DNA of 9,630 nt from NCBI GenBank assembly GCA_903927685.1, contig CAIYOB010000656.1, positions 1 to 9,630 on the forward strand, given 5' to 3'. Shown in pieces: positions 1-7,322 of this stretch. The stretch comes from an uncultured Planctomycetaceae bacterium. GTDB lineage: Bacteria > Planctomycetota > Planctomycetia > Pirellulales > Pirellulaceae. A program made the translations under genes and the position numbers. A model generated the notes under the pieces. That model was not told where the DNA came from. It made no database searches and saw only the letters and a list, made by a program, of their open reading frames with translations. Every line of letters begins with the position of its first letter. Position 1 is the stretch's first letter.

Positions 1-2283
1 CAACTCGGGCGCCTGCTCGCCGCTCGGCCGGCGCGAGGCCGAAGGCGCACCGGAGACGGGAGCCGAACTTCCCGCGGCAGCCGGGGCAGCGGCCGCGCTG
101 CTCGCCGGGCCGCTCGCGCTGGCAACTGGCGTCTGCCGCGAGGTCGACGCCGCGAGGGCCGACAGCGCCGGGACCTGTGCGGCAGGACCCGCGGGAGCGA
201 CGGCGTCCGCGCTGGCGGCTCCGGCAACTTGCGGCGTGGCCGTCTGCCGCCGCGGCGTCGCCGCCGGCGCGGTTGTCGTCTCGGCCGCGATCGAGCCTGC
301 GGACTCGGCGTTCCGGCGGGCCAGCGGTGGGGCCGGGGAGTTGCCGGCAGCCTGGGCCGGAGCAGCGGCCGCCGACGGGGAAGCCGCCACGACTCGTTCA
401 GCGGATGCGGCCTGCCGCGGAGCGGTCACGGCGATCGCCGCGGACTGGTTGGCCGCGGCTTCACCGCCGAGCGTCTCCGGCATGGTTTGGCGGACCTCAG
501 CGCCGGTCGCCGTCGCCGGCGTCGGCACGTCGGCTGCCGGGCGGCGCGGCGGCGCGGCGGCCAGGGATGGAGCGAGCGAGGGCGCAGGAGCCGTCGTCGG
601 GGACTTGCGCGGCGGCGGTTGGACCTCCGCGTTCGGGGCCGGTGCGGCCGGCTCGGCCAGTGTGGCAAGTGCCGGCGGGACGGGCGTTGGAGCCGTGCTG
701 CGGGCCAGCGACGCCGCTTGCGGCTGGGGCGAAGCGACGGTTGCGTCGGCTGGCTCGGCTGCCGCGGCGACCTTCTCCGCTGCGGCAGGCGGCGCCGGTT
801 GCAGCGGGCTAGGCGTTCGCCGGGCGGGTGACGGCGCAGCGGCTTGAGCCACCTGAGGAGCCGCCGGCGCTTGCGGCGGGCGTGTCGGACTGGCGACGGG
901 AGTCTGCGGCGCGGGTACCGCCGGCTCGACGGGCGGTGACTTGGCCGCGGCTTGTTCGGGAGTCTGCGACTCGCCCTGCGCCCGCGGCACGGCGGTCGCG
1001 ACCGCCGTGGCGGAAGCGGCCTGCGGGCTCGCCGGCCCGGCCGCCGGGGCCGGCGCAACCTGGCTGGCGGCGGTCGCGACTTCGGGCCGGTTGGTGGCTC
1101 GGGTTCGCTGGTTAGGCACGGACACCGGCGCCCGGGCGACTTCCGGCTGCGGTTGCGTCTGCATCTGGGCGCGTTGCGGCTCGCGGGCTTCCGGCCGCTC
1201 GACGTCAGGCACCGGTTCCGCCGGTTGCCGCGTCCGGTCCGGGCTGGCTGTCGATTGGTGCAGAGCCGAGGTCGTCTGGGGTTGGATCTCACTGGGACTG
1301 GTCCGGCGGGCAAGCGATGGCGCGTCGCCCAGATCGACGGCCGTGCGCGGGACCTGGATGGGCCGCGCGACCTGGCGTTCGAGGGTCGGTGTTGCGGACG
1401 ACTCGGCTTGCGGCGCTGCCTGCGGGGTCCGGCGGGCCACGTTCGTCTCCGGCTGGACGTCGGCCGTCGTCGGCTCGTGCGGCGGCGTCTGGCGAGCGAC
1501 CGCGGCGGTTGTTTCCCGGCGGTCGACGGCGGCTTCTCGGGCCTGGACGCTGGCCGGCGGCGACGGCGCCGGCTGCGTTTGGGCCACCGCGGCGACCGTG
1601 GTGTTCGCTGGCAGAGTTTGCGCGGGCGTCAGGCGGCGCGACAGACGCGATTCCTGCTCGCTGAACCGCGGGGCCGTTTCCTGCGTCGGCGGCTGTTTCG
1701 CCAGGGTCGGCTTGGGGGTCTGCTCCGGTTCCGGAACGGGCGTCGGCTGCGGTTCGGGCGGCACGGTTTCCGGCTCCGGCTGCTGACGTTCCAGCGGTTC
1801 CGGCTCGCTGGCCGGCGTCTCGGTCTCGACAGGCCGCTCGAGGTCCTCCTGCGTGCGGTTTTGCCGCGTCGGCTGGATGTATTCGGGAATGGTCACCGGC
1901 TGGCGGTGTTCCGCCAAATCGCTGCGGGCCAGGAACTGCTGGAATGCGGGGCCGAACACCTCCAGCTCGATCGAAACGACCAACAGGATGGCGTGCAGCA
2001 ACAGGCCCAGCAAGATCGCCAGTTGCATGCTGCGGCGAAATACGCGATTGTCCACCAGCGTCAGGACAACGGCGGCCCCGCCGTAGGCCACGGCCGCGAC
2101 GACCAGCCAGGTGACGGCGTTGGCATACCAGCGCGGATCATCGAACCGCAGGTAGGCCAGCAGCGAGCCCATGGTGAACCCGCCCAGCACGACCAGGGCC
2201 ACGATGACCGGCCACAGCTGCTCGTCCAGCGGCTGGTACTGCGGCGGCTTCAGCTTGCGAATCACGCGCCGGGTTTTTGCCAT
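1..2283 (-). CDS. Three-helix membrane protein with giant Ala/Pro-rich periplasmic tail; candidate TonB/TolA-like transducer (partial, C-terminus outside window)
   Basis: The frame is open from an ATG at 2283 to the window edge: 761 codons without a stop, so the gene continues to the left. Residues 24-45, 54-77 and 86-105 are hydrophobic helices. Basic residues lie before helix 1 (R5, R6, R9, K10, K12) and between helices 2 and 3 (R80, R83, R84), so the positive-inside rule puts the N-terminus in the cytoplasm and everything after about residue 106 in the periplasm. Residues 130-200 are rich in Pro, Glu and Gln (PEP/PTP-type, as in TonB linkers). From about 220 onward the chain is almost only Ala, Pro, Ser, Thr, Gln and Val, with scattered Arg-Arg motifs. 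Helix 3 reads LLGLLLHAILLVV, with G93 and H97 at the spacing of the Ser-xxx-His of TonB and TolA. It is the fourth gene after a TPR protein, ExbB and ExbD, 75 bp behind exbD. A TonB/TolA-like role is inferred; the missing C-terminal domain (a von Willebrand A domain is also conceivable) would decide. I see no strong Shine-Dalgarno sequence. The CDS call is secure, the function is not. Confidence 0.85.
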   Translation of the reverse strand, partial: MAKTRRVIRKLKPPQYQPLDEQLWPVIVALVVLGGFTMGSLLAYLRFDDPRWYANAVTWLVVAAVAYGGAAVVLTLVDNRVFRRSMQLAILLGLLLHAILLVVSIELEVFGPAFQQFLARSDLAEHRQPVTIPEYIQPTRQNRTQEDLERPVETETPASEPEPLERQQPEPETVPPEPQPTPVPEPEQTPKPTLAKQPPTQETAPRFSEQESRLSRRLTPAQTLPANTTVAAVAQTQPAPSPPASVQAREAAVDRRETTAAVARQTPPHEPTTADVQPETNVARRTPQAAPQAESSATPTLERQVARPIQVPRTAVDLGDAPSLARRTSPSEIQPQTTSALHQSTASPDRTRQPAEPVPDVERPEAREPQRAQMQTQPQPEVARAPVSVPNQRTRATNRPEVATAASQVAPAPAAGPASPQAASATAVATAVPRAQGESQTPEQAAAKSPPVEPAVPAPQTPVASPTRPPQAPAAPQVAQAAAPSPARRTPSPLQPAPPAAAEKVAAAAEPADATVASPQPQAASLARSTAPTPVPPALATLAEPAAPAPNAEVQPPPRKSPTTAPAPSLAPSLAAAPPRRPAADVPTPATATGAEVRQTMPETLGGEAAANQSAAIAVTAPRQAASAERVVAASPSAAAAPAQAAGNSPAPPLARRNAESAGSIAAETTTAPAATPRRQTATPQVAGAASADAVAPAGPAAQVPALSALAASTSRQTPVASASGPASSAAAAPAAAGSSAPVSGAPSASRRPSGEQAPEL

Positions 2284-2358
2284 GGGGCAGGTCTCGATTG
2301 ATTCAAGGACGGCAGTGCCGGAAGGCCCGGTGCCGCCATGGTGATGCAATCCTGGCTG

Positions 2359-2778
2359 CTATTGGTTCTCGCCGGACGTGGTCAACGTGTAATCGGAAAT
2401 CCGCGCCTGGTTGCAGGCGTTCATCACGAAGACGGCCGCATCCAATTGAACGCGTTTGTCGGCGCGGATGATGACCGATTGGTGAGCTGGGTTGTCGGCT
2501 GCCGCCTGGCGCAGGATCTGAGCCACCTCGTCGCCGCTGACCAGCTTGCCTTGGATGAAATACTGACCCTGGTGATCAATGTTCACGAACAGCTCGCGCG
2601 GCTGGGCGGTCAGCGGCCGGGCTTCGCTGGCGGCCGGCAGCATCACATCCAGTTCGCGGTCTTCGGCCGCGAACCGCGTGGCTACCAGGAAGAACAGCAG
2701 CAATTGAAACACGACGTCGATCAACGGCGTCATGTTCAATACGTCCAGCGACGAGCCTTTCTTGATGCGGACCGCCAT
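2359..2778 (-). CDS. exbD: Biopolymer transport protein ExbD/TolR family
   Basis: This is a 139-residue protein, the usual length for the family. A short basic cytoplasmic N-terminus (R4, K6, K7) leads into NMTPLIDVVFQLLLFFLVAT, the family's hallmark single transmembrane helix (about 18-36). D21 matches the essential proton-carrying Asp (D25 of E. coli ExbD, D23 of TolR). The rest is a periplasmic domain with the typical pattern of a VNID strand, a GDEVAQIL helix, SVIIRADK and a closing helix and strand. ExbD works as a dimer inside the ExbB pentamer, converting proton flow into movement of a partner such as TonB or TolA. The start lies 4 bp after the exbB stop, with a purine-rich GGAAAGGGGG stretch about 9 bases upstream, so the two are almost certainly co-transcribed and translationally linked. 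ExbD and TolR cannot be separated from sequence alone; the family call is firm. Confidence 0.96.
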   Translation of the reverse strand: MAVRIKKGSSLDVLNMTPLIDVVFQLLLFFLVATRFAAEDRELDVMLPAASEARPLTAQPRELFVNIDHQGQYFIQGKLVSGDEVAQILRQAAADNPAHQSVIIRADKRVQLDAAVFVMNACNQARISDYTLTTSGENQ

Positions 2779-2782
2779 GGCG

Positions 2783-3748
2783 TTACGCCCCCTTTCCCGC
2801 GCCGGGCAGCTCGGACGCGGCTTCCAGGCCGCCGGCCTGGTCGCCCGGGCGGGGGCCGAAGCGGACGCGACCTTCGTAACGTTCCACCAACGGCATCAGG
2901 TTGAACAACAGTTCGTCGATTTCGTGGAACAGGGCGATGATCCGCGATTCGTAAAAGTGGGCGAACACGGCCGACGGGATGGCCACCATCAAGCCGCCCA
3001 GCGTGGTGACCAGGGCCACGTAGATGCCCTGAGCCAACTGCGTCGCGCGGTCCTGGCCGGGATTCAGCAGGGTCGTCTGATAGAACGCCAGGATCATGCC
3101 CCAGACGGTGCCGAGCAGGCCCATCAGCGGCGTGACGCTGGTGCACAGGTTCAGCCAGCGGACGTTGGCGTAGGCTCGATCCGCCTCCCGCTCGGCCGCC
3201 TCGGCGACCGCGTGCTCGACCTCGGCGTGCGGACGGCCCACCTTGACCAGCATCGCCCGGATGACCGACGACGCGGCGCAGGGGAATTGCTGACACAGGC
3301 GATAGGCTTGCCGCGGGTCGAATCCGCCCTGCGCGCCGCTCAATTGCCCCAATTGGCTGACCAGGTCATCGGGCATCAGCCGGTTGCGGCGCAAGGCCAA
3401 GCCGCGTTCAATCGCCACGACGACCATCAGCAGCGACATCCCCAGGATGGGCACCATCCACATGCCGCCCGCCACGCCCAGGGAGAACGCGTTGCCGATA
3501 TCGAACAGGCTGCTGGGCGGTGTCACCGGGGCGGACGGAGCTGCCGGCGAGTCGGCCGCCGTAGTGGGGCCAGCGTCCGGCGGCGCGGCCGGGGCAGACG
3601 GCCCCGCCGGCTCGTCGCCAGCAGGTTCGTTGTCGGCCTGCTGGGCCCAGGCGTACGGCCGGAACACGAGGAACCCGGCCAGCAGCAGGGCCGTCAGGCC
3701 GGAGACCCAGGGCACGGTTCGAGGCCGGCAGTCAGGATGGGAAAGCAT
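2783..3748 (-). CDS. exbB: MotA/TolQ/ExbB-family proton channel protein with N-terminal signal peptide
   Basis: This is a 321-residue protein, longer than E. coli ExbB (244). Residues 13-35 look like a cleavable signal peptide ending in AWA before QQ. Residues 36-80 form a Pro/Ala/Gly-rich, presumably periplasmic linker. Three family helices follow: about 91-113, then 201-224 with TPLMGLLGTVWG, then 241-264 with GIYVALVTTLGGLMVAIPS. The region between helices 1 and 2 is the cytoplasmic domain. T206 and T249 align with the functionally important T148 and T181 of E. coli ExbB. V244 occupies the place of the conserved Glu (E176), which is unusual. The start is supported by AAGGA about 10 bases upstream. 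The gene sits 43 bp behind the TPR gene and 4 bp before exbD. It should form the inner-membrane pentamer around an ExbD dimer. The family is certain; whether it acts in a Tol-like or Ton-like way is not. Confidence 0.95.
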   Translation of the reverse strand: MLSHPDCRPRTVPWVSGLTALLLAGFLVFRPYAWAQQADNEPAGDEPAGPSAPAAPPDAGPTTAADSPAAPSAPVTPPSSLFDIGNAFSLGVAGGMWMVPILGMSLLMVVVAIERGLALRRNRLMPDDLVSQLGQLSGAQGGFDPRQAYRLCQQFPCAASSVIRAMLVKVGRPHAEVEHAVAEAAEREADRAYANVRWLNLCTSVTPLMGLLGTVWGMILAFYQTTLLNPGQDRATQLAQGIYVALVTTLGGLMVAIPSAVFAHFYESRIIALFHEIDELLFNLMPLVERYEGRVRFGPRPGDQAGGLEAASELPGAGKGA

Positions 3749-3791
3749 GCGTGCGATGTCCTTCGGGGTGAAAGGTCGAGGTCGCGGCCGG

Positions 3792-6700
3792 CTACAGTTT
3801 GGCTAGTTCTTCCAGCCGCTGTTTGGCCTGGGCAGCCAATTCGTCCTGCGGGTGCTTGTCGACCACGTACTGGTAGGCCTGTTGGGCTTGCTTCAGCAGA
3901 TCCGCGCGGGCCGGCCCCTGGGCGTCCTTGATCTGCACCTCGGCACAACGGGCCGCCTCGAATCCGGCTTTGGCTTGCCATTTCTTCGTTTCCGGCGTGG
4001 CCGCATCGCCTCCGTAGCCGAACATCACGCGCTGGAAGTGGCGGACCGCGCCGGCGAAGTCCTTATGGCCAAAGGCGGCTTCGCCGACCATAAAGCGGGC
4101 TCGCGCCCCGACCTCACTGCGGGACAGTTCCGCGGCCTTCTCATAGTCTGGCAAAGCGGCAGCTTCTTGACCAGAGTTTTGCTTCGCGCGTCCCAACTCA
4201 AAATACGCTTCCGCCGCGTAGGGCGACTCCGCGTGTTTCGCCGGAATCTGGCTCAGCAAGCCGACCGCCTCGTCCCACTTCTTCTGTTCGATCGCGCTCT
4301 GGCCGCCGTGCAGCAAGGCGAGCACTTGGGACACCGGCGAAGCCAGTTTGACTTTCTGGGTGGCCTGGTAGACGGGCAGGGCCTCGTCGTGTTTTCCCAG
4401 CCGGAACAGGCACTCGGCCTTCATGAACAGGGCGTCCGCCGCCAGGTCGCCCTGCGGCTGGTCGGTCGCCTGTTCCGCGAATTCGGCCAGGGCTTCCGCG
4501 TACTTCTTGTCCTGGAACAGCGACCAGCCGAGCTTGTACGTCGCCTTTTCACGCAGTTCGCCGGGCTGACTCTTCTGTTTGGCGACGGCATAGGCTTGAG
4601 CGGCAGTCGCGTATTCCCCGCTCTCGTACTGGGATTCGCCGACGTGGAAACTGGCCTCCGCCGCCAGCGGGCTGTCGGGATACTTGGCGACCAGGTCGGC
4701 AAAGGCGGCTGCAGCTTCCGCCTTGTTACCGCCGTCCGGCACGGACTTGTACGCCCAGGCCAGCTCGTACGTCACCTTGTCCGCCGCGGCGTATTGCGGG
4801 TTCGCCTTCAGCACCTGCTGGAACGTCTCCGCTGCCTTGCCAAAACTCTTCAAGGCCACTTCCGCCAAGCCGCGTTCGTACAGGGCATCGGACTTGGCAG
4901 GCTCCGCCGGTTGGCTTTTCAAGTACTGGTCCAATTCCTGCGCGGCTTCGTCGGCCTTTCCAGCTTGACGCAGGCTCATGCCCAGCGCCAGGTGGGTGTC
5001 CGCCACCAGGGCATGTTCCGGGTGCGCGGCGAGCAGTGCTCGGAACGACTCGACCGCCTCGGGAAAGGCCTTGTTCTTCAGTTGCGCCCACCCCTTGCCG
5101 TACAGTGCGTACGGCGCGAAAGCGGACTTGGCATCGGCGGCCGCAACGGCGTCGTACTGGGCGATCGCCGTCTTGAAATCTCCAGCGGCATAGCTGAACT
5201 CGCCGTAGCGATAGTGGGCCTGGTCCAGCAGGCGGCTTTGGGGAAAGTCAGCAATCAGTTGTGACAGTGCGCCGATCGCGTCCGCGGTCTTGTCCTGCTT
5301 GCGCAACGCACGCGCCAGGAACAGCAGCGTCTCGTCGGCTTGCTTCCATTTGGGATTGGCCTGGACAGCAGTCTGCAGAGCTTGCACGGCCGCGTCGGCC
5401 TGGTCCAGGTAGAAGTGGCTGACTCCCAGCACGAATTGAGCCTGCGCGCGGTTGTCGGCGGTTTTCAGCTGCGCGACCGTCGGCTCCAAGGCGGCGACCG
5501 CGTCGCCGTACCTTTTCTGCAGGTAGATCGCCAGCCCGCGGCGGACCTGCCACGTCTCGCGATCCGGATGATCCGCGGCGGATTCGACCAGACCCGCGTA
5601 CAGCTTTTCCGCCTCGGCATACCCGCTGCGCTGCAGATGGCATTCCGCCGCCACGTACTGGACGTCGGGAGCCAGCCGGTGGCTCGGATACGCTTTGAGA
5701 AAAGCGGCGGTCTGCTTCAACGCTTCGTCGTATTGCCCCAGTTCCAGGGCGCCGAAGGCGGCGTTATACAGCGCCTGGGCTGCCACCTCGTGCTGCGGAT
5801 GCGCGGTGGCGATTTTCAGGTACTGGGCGATGGCTTCGGGCCGGGAAGCGTCGTTCTCGTACAGCGCATCCGCCTGGTCCATCTGCAGGTTCACCGCGAA
5901 CGGGTCATCGCCCGCCTTGGGCAATAACTGCTTGGCCAATTCGATCGCCGGCTGCGGTTTCTTGTCCCGCAGGTAGATCCGGCACAACCAGTGCGCGGCC
6001 TCGACGCGATTCGACGATGAACCGTCAATCACTTTCTGCAACCAGGACGCTGCCTCCGGGAACTGCTCGGCCCGATAGTAGCAGCGGCCTGCCGATATGG
6101 CCGCATCCGCCAGATAGGACGACTGGGGGAACTCGGTGGCAAGCCGCGAGTACAGCGCCGCCGCCTCGGTGAATTTATCCAGCTTGGACAAACAAAACGC
6201 CTGGCGAAGCAGGGCGTGATCCGCCTGGCCGAACCCCGGCAGCTTGGCGACCGCGGCAAACATGGTCTCGGCGGTCGCGAAATCGCCGGCTTGCAGGACC
6301 GTTTCCGCTTTCCGCATTTGCACTTCGTTGGCCAGTTCGTGGCTGGCGAATTCCTTCAGGAACAAGTCGTACGCTTGACCCGCATCGGGATACTGGCCCA
6401 GTTCTTCGTGAGTCACACCCAGCGCGTACAGAGCATCGGCTCGGAGCGACGATTGGGGGTACTTCTTGATCAGCAACGCATAGGCTGCCGCAGCCTCTTT
6501 CTTTTTGCCCAGGTTGTATTCCGCTTCGCCTCCGTAGAACAACGCTTGTTCGGTGTGTTTGCCGTCCGGGAATTTTTTCGCCAACTCCGCAAAGGTTGCG
6601 GCCGCTTGGGCATAGGCCCCGGCGACTTTCTGGCCGCCCAGGGAGTACTGGCACCAGCCGAGATTCAGGTAGGCGTCCTGAATCGCATCGAATTCCGGGT

Positions 6701-7043
6701 AGTTCTTGACGACGGCAGCAAAGGCCGCGGCGGCCTTGTCCCAGCGTTTGAGCTGCAAATTGCACACACCCAGGTAGTGCTGAGCCTTGGCCACCAGCGG
6801 ATCCTGCGGGTATTTCTGCAAAAACTTATCCCATTCTTCGGCGGCCAGCTCGAAAGCGCCGTTGTTCTGGAAACTGGCGGCATCCGAGTAAACGACGAGT
6901 GCCTCTTGGGAGGAACTGGCGGGCTTGGCCGCCTTGGCCTTCTTGGCATCCTGGGCCAGCATCGTCGTCGCCAAGCTGGCCCACGCCGCCAGCAGGCTGC
7001 AGGAGACAAGAAATGTCCAGCGGTACACGAGCTTGTGTGACAT
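3792..7043 (-). CDS. Exported giant tetratricopeptide-repeat protein (1,083 aa), YbgF/CpoB- and BamD-like repeats
   Basis: The frame could start at 7094, but the ATG at 7043 is preferred. It has GAGGAAG about 5 bases upstream, and it begins a good signal peptide (K4, R8, hydrophobic 11-27, cleavage after MLA at residue 30). The extra 17 residues upstream are polar and would bury that signal. Nearly the whole mature protein is TPR helices of about 34-40 residues, with recurring patterns such as A..Y..FL..YP and A.Y.LG, roughly two dozen or more copies, ending in KQRLEELAKL. No catalytic domain is visible. TPR solenoids bind protein partners. Repeats of this tol-pal YbgF type occur in CpoB, which binds TolA in the periplasm and coordinates cell-wall synthesis with constriction. 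Being the first gene of an operon with exbB, exbD and a TonB/TolA-like protein, it is likely the periplasmic scaffold of that system; this role is inferred. The export and TPR calls are secure. Confidence 0.93.
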   Translation of the reverse strand: MSHKLVYRWTFLVSCSLLAAWASLATTMLAQDAKKAKAAKPASSSQEALVVYSDAASFQNNGAFELAAEEWDKFLQKYPQDPLVAKAQHYLGVCNLQLKRWDKAAAAFAAVVKNYPEFDAIQDAYLNLGWCQYSLGGQKVAGAYAQAAATFAELAKKFPDGKHTEQALFYGGEAEYNLGKKKEAAAAYALLIKKYPQSSLRADALYALGVTHEELGQYPDAGQAYDLFLKEFASHELANEVQMRKAETVLQAGDFATAETMFAAVAKLPGFGQADHALLRQAFCLSKLDKFTEAAALYSRLATEFPQSSYLADAAISAGRCYYRAEQFPEAASWLQKVIDGSSSNRVEAAHWLCRIYLRDKKPQPAIELAKQLLPKAGDDPFAVNLQMDQADALYENDASRPEAIAQYLKIATAHPQHEVAAQALYNAAFGALELGQYDEALKQTAAFLKAYPSHRLAPDVQYVAAECHLQRSGYAEAEKLYAGLVESAADHPDRETWQVRRGLAIYLQKRYGDAVAALEPTVAQLKTADNRAQAQFVLGVSHFYLDQADAAVQALQTAVQANPKWKQADETLLFLARALRKQDKTADAIGALSQLIADFPQSRLLDQAHYRYGEFSYAAGDFKTAIAQYDAVAAADAKSAFAPYALYGKGWAQLKNKAFPEAVESFRALLAAHPEHALVADTHLALGMSLRQAGKADEAAQELDQYLKSQPAEPAKSDALYERGLAEVALKSFGKAAETFQQVLKANPQYAAADKVTYELAWAYKSVPDGGNKAEAAAAFADLVAKYPDSPLAAEASFHVGESQYESGEYATAAQAYAVAKQKSQPGELREKATYKLGWSLFQDKKYAEALAEFAEQATDQPQGDLAADALFMKAECLFRLGKHDEALPVYQATQKVKLASPVSQVLALLHGGQSAIEQKKWDEAVGLLSQIPAKHAESPYAAEAYFELGRAKQNSGQEAAALPDYEKAAELSRSEVGARARFMVGEAAFGHKDFAGAVRHFQRVMFGYGGDAATPETKKWQAKAGFEAARCAEVQIKDAQGPARADLLKQAQQAYQYVVDKHPQDELAAQAKQRLEELAKL

Positions 7044-7048
7044 GCACT

Positions 7049-7055
7049 CTTCCTC
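7049..7055 (-). promoter_or_regulatory. Shine-Dalgarno site deciding the TPR gene start
   Basis: On the minus strand GAGGAAG lies 5 bases before the ATG at 7043. It is the clearest ribosome binding site in the window. It supports starting the TPR protein at residue MSHKLV rather than 17 codons further upstream. Confidence 0.75.
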
Positions 7056-7101
7056 AATCCGATTTCGCGAAAGGGACGCCTCGCTCGGCGACACTTGACG
7101 G

Positions 7102-7142
7102 GCCGTTCCGGCGCCAAATCAAATGCCCGGCGTTGAAACGGC
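7102..7142. repeat. Imperfect inverted repeat (14-base arms, 13-base spacer) upstream of the TPR gene
   Basis: The arms are GCCGTTCCGGCGCC (7102-7115) and GGCGTTGAAACGGC (7129-7142), with an AT-rich spacer. As plus-strand RNA, 13 of 14 positions can pair if two G-U pairs are allowed. As minus-strand RNA, 12 of 14 can pair, with two internal A/C mismatches. It lies 59-99 bases upstream of the TPR start codon. It could be a leader hairpin or a dimeric regulator's operator; no run of T follows on either strand, so it is not a standard terminator. Confidence 0.4.
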
Positions 7143-7156
7143 ATTCCACTGCGTGA

Positions 7157-7185
7157 AGTCTAACGGTCTGGAGACAGTCGGAAAA
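7157..7185 (-). promoter_or_regulatory. Weak candidate sigma-70 promoter for the TPR-exbB-exbD operon
   Basis: On the minus strand TTTTCC (7185-7180) and TAGACT (7162-7157) are separated by 17 bases. The matches to TTGACA and TATAAT are 3/6 and 4/6. Transcription would begin near 7150, giving a leader of about 107 bases that contains the inverted repeat. Such weak matches arise by chance, so this is only a candidate. Confidence 0.2.
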
Positions 7186-7227
7186 GAGATCCGCGCGCAG
7201 GTCTGGGGGGGCTGGCCGGGATGGGTG

Positions 7228-7256
7228 TTGTGCATTAGGTTGGAGGCTGCTAAATT
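7228..7256 (+). promoter_or_regulatory. Candidate sigma-70 promoter for the M50 protease gene
   Basis: TTGTGC (7228-7233) and TAAATT (7251-7256) are separated by exactly 17 bases. The matches to TTGACA and TATAAT are 3/6 and 4/6. Transcription would begin near 7263, about 60 bases before the ATG at 7323. The spacing and position are good, the hexamers are modest. Confidence 0.3.
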
Positions 7257-7322
7257 GTCTCAGGGGGCGAATTCGGGGCGCTCCATCCAAACCGTGTCAG
7301 GCGTTTGATCGTAATAGTCATC

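Larger units (their letters stand above)
7044..7322. promoter_or_regulatory. Divergent intergenic region between the TPR operon and the M50 protease gene
   Basis: This 279-bp stretch separates the two divergently read transcription units and is the only sizeable non-coding stretch in the window. It should carry both promoters. Short open frames exist here on both strands but lack recognisable domains or ribosome binding sites, so I do not call a gene. It also holds an imperfect inverted repeat at 7102-7142. Confidence 0.7.

Noticed and set aside
426..1313. Minus-strand Arg/Pro-rich open frame of 295 codons
   Set aside because: It is an overlapping frame of the real minus-strand gene, with low-complexity Arg/Pro content and no start context.
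952..2301. Long plus-strand open frame opposite the Ala/Pro-rich gene
   Set aside because: The product is Arg/Gly/Leu-rich without domains. GC-rich, Ala/Pro-coding DNA leaves several frames open, and the minus frame has membrane helices and operon context.
3852..5264. Plus-strand open frame of 470 codons opposite the TPR gene
   Set aside because: It is the antisense of a repetitive TPR coding region and has no domain, while the TPR frame has clear repeats, a signal peptide and a ribosome binding site.
6999..7001. Cys15 of the TPR protein as a lipoprotein lipobox (LVSC)
   Set aside because: The hydrophobic stretch continues well past the Cys to residue 30, where a better signal peptidase I site (MLA before QD) is found.
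7044..7094. Upstream start for the TPR protein (17 more residues)
   Set aside because: It would place polar sequence before the signal peptide, and the ATG at 7043 has the clear GAGGAAG site.
7305..7322. TTG start for the M50 protease
   Set aside because: There is no ribosome binding site, and the ATG at 7323 gives a normal N-terminus. It remains possible.
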